DNA of 64,000 nt, from positions 1,441,501-1,505,500 of the forward strand of contig CP060221.1 of NCBI GenBank assembly GCA_023898405.1, read 5' to 3'. Shown here piece by piece: positions 59,653-64,000 of the stretch (the stretch's first letter is position 1; each line of letters begins with the position of its first letter). The notes under the pieces were generated by a model. It ran no database searches and was not told the DNA's origin. It worked only from the letters and a program-made list of their open reading frames with translations. This DNA comes from Myxococcales bacterium (lineage in GTDB: Bacteria > Myxococcota > UBA727 > JABDBI01). The translations under genes and the position numbers were made by a program.

Positions 59653-61143
59653 ATGAAGAAAAATATGATCAAAATTTTTGTAGCTTTAATTATTTTTTCT
59701 TTGACAGGATGTAAATCTATCCCAGTCAATCCTCGATTGGCTAAAGAGCGAGAGCAGTTGCTCAAAGAAGAACAATGGCGTCATCAATTGCCTCTAGAAG
59801 AAAAAGCAGTTGTTGCTCCGGTATTTCCTACAGTAAAAAAAGCGAAGCTAAAAAATGGCTTATCTATCTATGTGGTGGAAGATCATCGTCTGCCTATAGC
59901 CGAAGTAAATCTAGTGTTCAAAAATGGTTCTGCTCGAGATCCAATAGGGCAATTTGGTTTGCAAAACTTAGTGAGTCTCATGCTTAAAGAAGGCACCAAA
60001 AAATTGAGTTCTCTAGGGTTAGCCGAAGCTTTTGCTCAGTTAGGTACTCAAGTGAGTGTAGGAGTTGGCAAAGATTTTTCTCAGATCTCTGTGGGAATAT
60101 TAAGTGATAAGATGAAAGAAACAGTCAAACTTCTTGCATCCATGGCGCAAAATCCTCGCATGGAGCAAAGTGATTTTGATCGCGTAAAATTTCAGCAGCT
60201 CAATTTCATTACCGCAAGTCAAGCAATGCCTAACTACGTCGCTCAAGTGAGTTTTTTAAACACTGCTTATGGGAAAAATCATCCTTACGCTCATCCAAGC
60301 AAAGGTACTATTGACTCGCTTAATCAGATCACGCTCGATCAGGTAAAGCAAGCTTATACTCAAAATTTTGGACCGGATAATGCGGCACTCATTGTTGTTG
60401 GCGATGCAGATTTAGCGAGCATAAAAAAAATGGCCAAAAAGAATTTCTCTAAATGGAAAAAAATAAATTATCGCACATTGGAAATTGCTGCGCCTGCCGC
60501 ACACAAAGAAATGACTACCAATCTTATTGCACGCCCTCATACGCCTCAAACTTATTTGTTGGTGGGGAAACCCGTGGCAACAATGAAAGATCAAGATTTA
60601 CCATCCTATTCTTTGTTGCAGCAAATCTTGGCTAGTATTCCATCCAGCAGACTTGATAGCAATTTACGAGAAAAGAAAGGATGGACTTATGGGGTTGCAA
60701 GTTCAGTGAATCCATTTCAAGGCTTAGGGCCATTTTTTGTCACTACTAGTATTCGAGTTCCCTTTGGGGCTGATGCTTTGGGAGAGATTCTTAAAGAATT
60801 TGAGATGTTAAATACTACACCAGTGAGCGATGAAGAACTCAAAGCGGCAAAAGTAAGCCAGCTTGACTCATTTGCTAGTCGCTATTCGACGGTGCAAAAA
60901 ATTTCGGACATAGTATCTGAGCAGTTTCTTTATGATTTACCTACAGACTATGACGAAAAATATTATGAAAAAATTAAAGCCGTTACTAAAGAAGACATCA
61001 TGACCGTGGCCAAAAAAGCATTTAATAAGGAGCAGCTGACTGCTGTTGCGGTAGGAGAGCTAGAAGTAATGCAAGTTCCTTTGGCAAACATGAAAGTGGG
61101 TAAAGTGATTGTCGAAGGCGAACAAGAGCACAGCAGTAACTAG
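59653..61143 (+). CDS. M16-family non-catalytic subunit, lipoprotein
   Basis: A 496-residue predicted lipoprotein (lipobox IIFSLTGC, Cys20) with an M16 peptidase fold: LKNGLSIYVVEDHRLPIAEV, NAALIVVGDADLASIKK and REKKGWTYGVASSVNPF are family signatures. At the active-site position the sequence reads NLVSLMLKEGT where catalytic members have HFLEHM; the metal-binding residues are absent (residues 105-109). It is the non-catalytic half of the usual two-subunit pair. The catalytic gene, 2 bases upstream, is disrupted, so the pair would lack activity unless the stop is bypassed. Confidence 0.88.
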   Translation: MKKNMIKIFVALIIFSLTGCKSIPVNPRLAKEREQLLKEEQWRHQLPLEEKAVVAPVFPTVKKAKLKNGLSIYVVEDHRLPIAEVNLVFKNGSARDPIGQFGLQNLVSLMLKEGTKKLSSLGLAEAFAQLGTQVSVGVGKDFSQISVGILSDKMKETVKLLASMAQNPRMEQSDFDRVKFQQLNFITASQAMPNYVAQVSFLNTAYGKNHPYAHPSKGTIDSLNQITLDQVKQAYTQNFGPDNAALIVVGDADLASIKKMAKKNFSKWKKINYRTLEIAAPAAHKEMTTNLIARPHTPQTYLLVGKPVATMKDQDLPSYSLLQQILASIPSSRLDSNLREKKGWTYGVASSVNPFQGLGPFFVTTSIRVPFGADALGEILKEFEMLNTTPVSDEELKAAKVSQLDSFASRYSTVQKISDIVSEQFLYDLPTDYDEKYYEKIKAVTKEDIMTVAKKAFNKEQLTAVAVGELEVMQVPLANMKVGKVIVEGEQEHSSN

Positions 61144-61457
61144 ACTCAGCTCAATTAGAATTTAATTCGCAGTGGAGACAAAAAATAGTGTCTTTAGCTG
61201 CGAAAAAATTTTAATAGCATCCCATCAGATAAGAGACGCTGATGGTTGCTCAAGTTTTTCTAACAAAGCAGAATTTTCTTTATAATATTCGAGTCATGTT
61301 GTGATGTATTGAGCGTTATTTTTTTGGCAATACTTGTAAAAATTCTGCAAAAATCGATAGCGTTCTTTTTCCAAAGATTTTTTTAACAAAAAAAGATCTT
61401 CTGCTCCCTCATAATATGAGTGAGAGTTTTTTGCTCTCGATATGAAAAGGGAAATTC
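61144..61457. other. 314-base gene-free region
   Basis: Just after the M16 gene, TTCGCAG (61166-61172) pairs with CTGCGAA (61198-61204), with an inner AGACA/TGTCT stem; no T run follows on the plus strand. Near 61408-61420 CTCATAATATGAG is a perfect dyad that could be an operator for the gene at 61458. No supported coding frame. Confidence 0.4.
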
Positions 61458-61880
61458 ATGATAAAAAAATACTTATTATTATTTTTTGGGCTATTTTTTT
61501 CTAAGGCTGCATCTTTATCGCCGTGCAGAAATTTGGAAAATAATAGTTGCTGGAGCGTCGTAAATAACAGCAGAAAAAAAATCAATATTTCCTGTAGAGA
61601 ACCTCGAGAACATAATCGAGAAATTTTTTCTGCCGCTATTGATGCTGGTCAATTATTTTCGGAGCAATTTCCTAGAGGTTGGAGCGATGGTTTGGGTTTT
61701 AATGCTGCTCCTTTAGATTGTCGACTTGAGTTTGCCAAAAATGGGGTTAAAGAGCTAATCATTCCTCGGATGGGGCTGGGAGCTCGAGTTAAATTTAACT
61801 TTGACTCGAATGATAGTTTTTTTGTTGTTGTGCATAATTATTGGGATAAAAAAAATAAATATCGTTACGATGCTGAATAA
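61458..61880 (+). CDS. Exported protein of unknown function
   Basis: A 140-residue protein with a signal peptide (MIKKYLLLFFGLFFSKAASL) and AAGGG before the start. The mature part has four Cys (SPCRN, SCWSV, ISCRE, LDCRLEF), spaced to form two disulfides, and a beta-rich core (ARVKFNFDSNDSFFVVVHNY). It is probably a small periplasmic or secreted protein. No family is recognised. Confidence 0.6.
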   Translation: MIKKYLLLFFGLFFSKAASLSPCRNLENNSCWSVVNNSRKKINISCREPREHNREIFSAAIDAGQLFSEQFPRGWSDGLGFNAAPLDCRLEFAKNGVKELIIPRMGLGARVKFNFDSNDSFFVVVHNYWDKKNKYRYDAE

Positions 61881-61919
61881 TTTTGTACTTTAGAGCAACT
61901 TTTACAACGAGAATCTACA

Positions 61920-62282
61920 TCAAGATTTTTTTTCTTTTTTGGGCAAAGAGTTTGTATAGTCAAAAGATTTTAAAAGCCATGCATGCAATTTTTTCTTATC
62001 GTCAATGATATTTTTTGATAGCGCAAGATATTCTTTCATAATACGGCCTTTCATAGGTGCAAAAATATTTCCTTGTTTGCTATCCAGCGCTTTTTGTCTC
62101 TCCAAACTTGGAAGACGAATTGCAAAATTTTCTTCATGAAGCCCTGTCATCATATTTCCATTTAAAAAAGCGCAGGGATAACCAAACATTTTTCTAAGCT
62201 CTACGGAAGGAAATTCCTCCATCGATGAGTAAAAAATTTCCTGTAAATCTTGTGGGGATTTTTTCCATATTTTTTTGTTCAT
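61920..62282 (-). CDS. TfoX N-terminal domain protein
   Basis: A 120-residue protein matching the TfoX N-terminal domain: VELRKMFGYPCAFLNGNMMTGLHEENFAIRL contains the conserved KMFG, and the later APMKGRIMKEYLAL and WLLKSFDYTNSLP segments complete it. Stand-alone domains of this type are common and only loosely related to the competence regulator TfoX/Sxy, so a competence role should not be assumed. A Lys-rich tail ends the protein. Confidence 0.8.
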   Translation of the reverse strand: MNKKIWKKSPQDLQEIFYSSMEEFPSVELRKMFGYPCAFLNGNMMTGLHEENFAIRLPSLERQKALDSKQGNIFAPMKGRIMKEYLALSKNIIDDKKKLHAWLLKSFDYTNSLPKKEKKS

Positions 62283-62452
62283 TTTTTAAACCTGTAGACT
62301 AGGATTTTTATTTTAAAATTTTGAGAATAAATATTGTTAATTAATTATATTTAGTTATTGAGAAGTCAATAAGGTTTAACATAGTGAAAAATGCTAACAG
62401 TTTAGGCGTGAATATTTTTGAACAACTTCGTGTACCTAACTCCCTTAAACTT

Positions 62453-62773
62453 ATGAAGAAAAAACTATTTTTATTATCGACATTGTTTTTAATCTCTTGC
62501 AATAAAGAGCAAAACCCACAAAGCATAGACAGTGTGTATGCATCTATGAACAAAAAAAGTTTTAGCCCAGGCGAACGCGAATTTGGCTATGTGGTAATTG
62601 CAGATTCAGCCTATTACCTCGATGGCCCCTGGCAAGGACGTTCACCTGATGGAAGCATAGCAGCAGGGACAAAAGTAAAATTAATTAAAGAGGTGGGGAG
62701 TTATCAGCAGGTTTTGGATATGCAGGGAAAAAAATTCTACATTAGTTCAAATTCTGTGCAAAAAATGCGCTAG
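62453..62773 (+). CDS. Small lipoprotein with SH3-like region
   Basis: A 106-residue predicted lipoprotein from the ATG at 62453: MKKKLFLLSTLFLISC gives a clean signal and lipobox (Cys16). The frame is open upstream to 62384 but that would bury the signal. Residues 45-104 look like a bacterial SH3 domain (YVVIADSAYYLDGPWQGR, GTKVKLIKEVGSYQQVLD, KKFYISSNSVQK), of the kind that binds peptidoglycan or peptides in the envelope. No strong ribosome site is visible. A 12-pair hairpin follows the gene. Confidence 0.6.
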   Translation: MKKKLFLLSTLFLISCNKEQNPQSIDSVYASMNKKSFSPGEREFGYVVIADSAYYLDGPWQGRSPDGSIAAGTKVKLIKEVGSYQQVLDMQGKKFYISSNSVQKMR

Positions 62774-62795
62774 CTTTTAGCGTCATTTATTAGGA

Positions 62796-62823
62796 GCCTA
62801 AGCTCGCTTACGCGAGCTTAGGC
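62796..62823. terminator. Bidirectional hairpin terminator
   Basis: Twelve perfect pairs (GCCTAAGCTCGC with GCGAGCTTAGGC) around a four-base TTAC loop, between the convergent lipoprotein and fumC genes. Only short T-rich stretches flank it (AATTATTC on plus), so termination strength is uncertain. Confidence 0.6.
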
Positions 62824-62829
62824 AATTAT

Positions 62830-64000
62830 TCAAAAGCTTGGCTGTATCATATTTTCAGGACGAACACGCTCGTCAAATTCTTTTTCGCTCATTAAATTCA
62901 TATCCAAGCATACTTCTTTTAGAGTTTTATTTTCTTTATGAGCAGTCTTAGCAACCAAGGCGGCCTGATCATAGCCTATATAAGGAGTAAGGGCTGTCAC
63001 CAGCATGAGAGAGCGGTTTTTAAGCTCGTTGATTCGAGCCATATTTGGCTGAATCGATTGAGCACATTTTTCATCGAAACATTTTAGAGAATCACTTAAC
63101 AGTTCGATGGAGTTTAATAAATTTTTCATGATGACCGGTTTAAAAACATTGAGCTCAAAATTACCTTGTGAGCAGGCTATGCTGATGGCTGTGTGATTTC
63201 CCATCACCTGACAAGCAACCATTGTAGCAGCTTCGCTCTGGGTAGGGTTTACCTTTCCAGGCATGATGGATGATCCTGGTTCATTTTCTGCAATAAAAAT
63301 TTCCCCGATACCTCCTCGAGGTCCACTAGCCATCCAACGAATATCATTTGCAATTTTCATAAAAGCACAGGCTAGGGTATTTAAAACTCCTGACAACAAA
63401 GCGCAGGAATCATGAGCAGCCATGGCACAAAATTTGTTGGGAGCACTTTCAAAAGCGAGTCCAGTTTTATGAGCGATGATCGAGGCTATAGTTTTGGCAA
63501 AATCATGATGAGCGTTGAGTCCTGTTCCAACGGCAGTGCCACCCGCCGCCAGCTGATAGATGAATGGCAGTGTCTCTTGAAGAGCTTTTTCGCACATGCG
63601 CAACTGGGCTGCATAGCCACTCATTTCTTGGCCTAAACTTATGGGTGTTGCATCCTGTAGATGAGTGCGCCCCATTTTTACGATGTCTTTAAAATCTTTC
63701 GATTTATGTTCAAAGGTTGTGGCTAGCTGATTGATGCTTTTCAAAAGATTAAATTTTACTTCCATGGCAGCGCTTACATGCATAGCTGTCGGAAAAATAT
63801 CATTAGTGCTCTGGCTGAGATTGACATGGTCATTAGGGTGAACTGGAGATTTTGCGCCCAATTCTTTTCCTGCAAATTCGTTTGCTCGGTGGGCGATAAC
63901 CTCATTCATGTTCATATTAGTTTGGGTGCCCGATCCGGTTTGCCAAATTTTTAAAGGAAATTGTTCAGAAAGTTTGCCATCGATAATTTCGCTGCTTGCG
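62830..64000 (-). CDS. fumC: Class II fumarate hydratase, 5' end beyond the window
   Basis: About 390 residues of a class II fumarase, the TCA-cycle enzyme interconverting fumarate and malate. Starting at the window edge the frame reads IIDGKLSEQFPLKIWQTGSG, then MNMNEVIAHRANE, NLSQSTNDIFPTAMH and the signature GSSIMPGKVNPTQSEA with its catalytic Ser. The coding strand continues past 64000, so roughly 75 N-terminal residues are missing. An internal ATG at 63915 is not the start. Confidence 0.94.
   Translation of the reverse strand, partial: ASSEIIDGKLSEQFPLKIWQTGSGTQTNMNMNEVIAHRANEFAGKELGAKSPVHPNDHVNLSQSTNDIFPTAMHVSAAMEVKFNLLKSINQLATTFEHKSKDFKDIVKMGRTHLQDATPISLGQEMSGYAAQLRMCEKALQETLPFIYQLAAGGTAVGTGLNAHHDFAKTIASIIAHKTGLAFESAPNKFCAMAAHDSCALLSGVLNTLACAFMKIANDIRWMASGPRGGIGEIFIAENEPGSSIMPGKVNPTQSEAATMVACQVMGNHTAISIACSQGNFELNVFKPVIMKNLLNSIELLSDSLKCFDEKCAQSIQPNMARINELKNRSLMLVTALTPYIGYDQAALVAKTAHKENKTLKEVCLDMNLMSEKEFDERVRPENMIQPSF

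Noticed and set aside
1..64000. CRISPR arrays, insertion sequences, prophage or toxin-antitoxin modules
   Set aside because: No regularly spaced repeats, transposase or integrase motifs, or paired small toxin-antitoxin genes were seen; the PIN domain at 49529 is fused to PhoH and is not a VapC toxin.

Overview
The window comes from an AT-rich Gram-negative (diderm) bacterium. The evidence is BamD, about a dozen predicted lipoproteins, a TonB-type protein, three beta-barrel-like proteins and patatin-type exported-enzyme relatives. A histone-fold protein, a protein with DUF11 repeats and a cysteine-type C-terminal sorting tail, and many lipoprotein beta-propellers point to the former Deltaproteobacteria (Bdellovibrionota, Oligoflexia or Myxococcota type). 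This placement is an inference; no 16S rRNA gene is present. No phage, insertion sequence or CRISPR array was found. The window reads as chromosomal backbone with lineage-specific secreted and surface genes interspersed.

Layout. 1-8.5 kb: a truncated unknown gene, a MgtC/DUF4010 membrane protein, an IspZ-like protein, then a lipid block (thiolase, 3-hydroxyacyl-CoA dehydrogenase, metallo-beta-lactamase-fold hydrolase, fatty acid desaturase). 8.4-13.4 kb: a perfect 46-bp inverted repeat, the 879-residue DUF11 protein, two exported proteins (one of ankyrin repeats) and a reductase gene remnant beside tRNA-Arg and tRNA-His. 13.7-17 kb: ttcA, small exported proteins, uppP, tRNA-Leu. 17-25.5 kb: two tandem lipoprotein beta-propellers, a patatin-like phospholipase, a zinc-finger/histone-fold protein, a TonB-like protein, NAD kinase, BCP peroxiredoxin, a second tRNA-Leu and a second ankyrin protein. 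25.8-33.6 kb: a membrane protein with duplicated winged-helix-like domains, a TPR/zincin-like protein, bamD, murI, rpmB, pssA and an aminopeptidase P. 33.7-43.9 kb: acyl-CoA dehydrogenase, an ECF sigma factor, a second pair of propeller lipoproteins, an epimerase, a lipoprotein with a methyltransferase-like pattern, RNase PH and an SPFH protein. 44-46 kb: two tRNA-Ser genes, the SRP RNA and dnaX. 46-64 kb: a frameshifted barrel gene, a GATase-like lipoprotein, a PIN-PhoH ATPase, rpsR, a candidate small RNA, the feoA-feoB-small-protein iron operon with a Fur-like box, a TPR lipoprotein, an inositol-phosphatase-family enzyme, a broken M16 peptidase gene next to its non-catalytic partner, and fumC running off the right edge.

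How the genes fit together. Envelope building (uppP, murI, bamD, pssA) and information processing (rpmB, rpsR, dnaX, SRP RNA, rph, ttcA, six tRNAs) are interleaved with lipid metabolism and many exported proteins of unknown role. The most unusual items are the zinc-finger/histone-fold protein, the promoter-to-terminator small-RNA candidate at 51.4 kb, the long perfect inverted repeat at 8.4 kb, the decayed M16 peptidase beside an intact partner, and two genes broken at homopolymer tracts.
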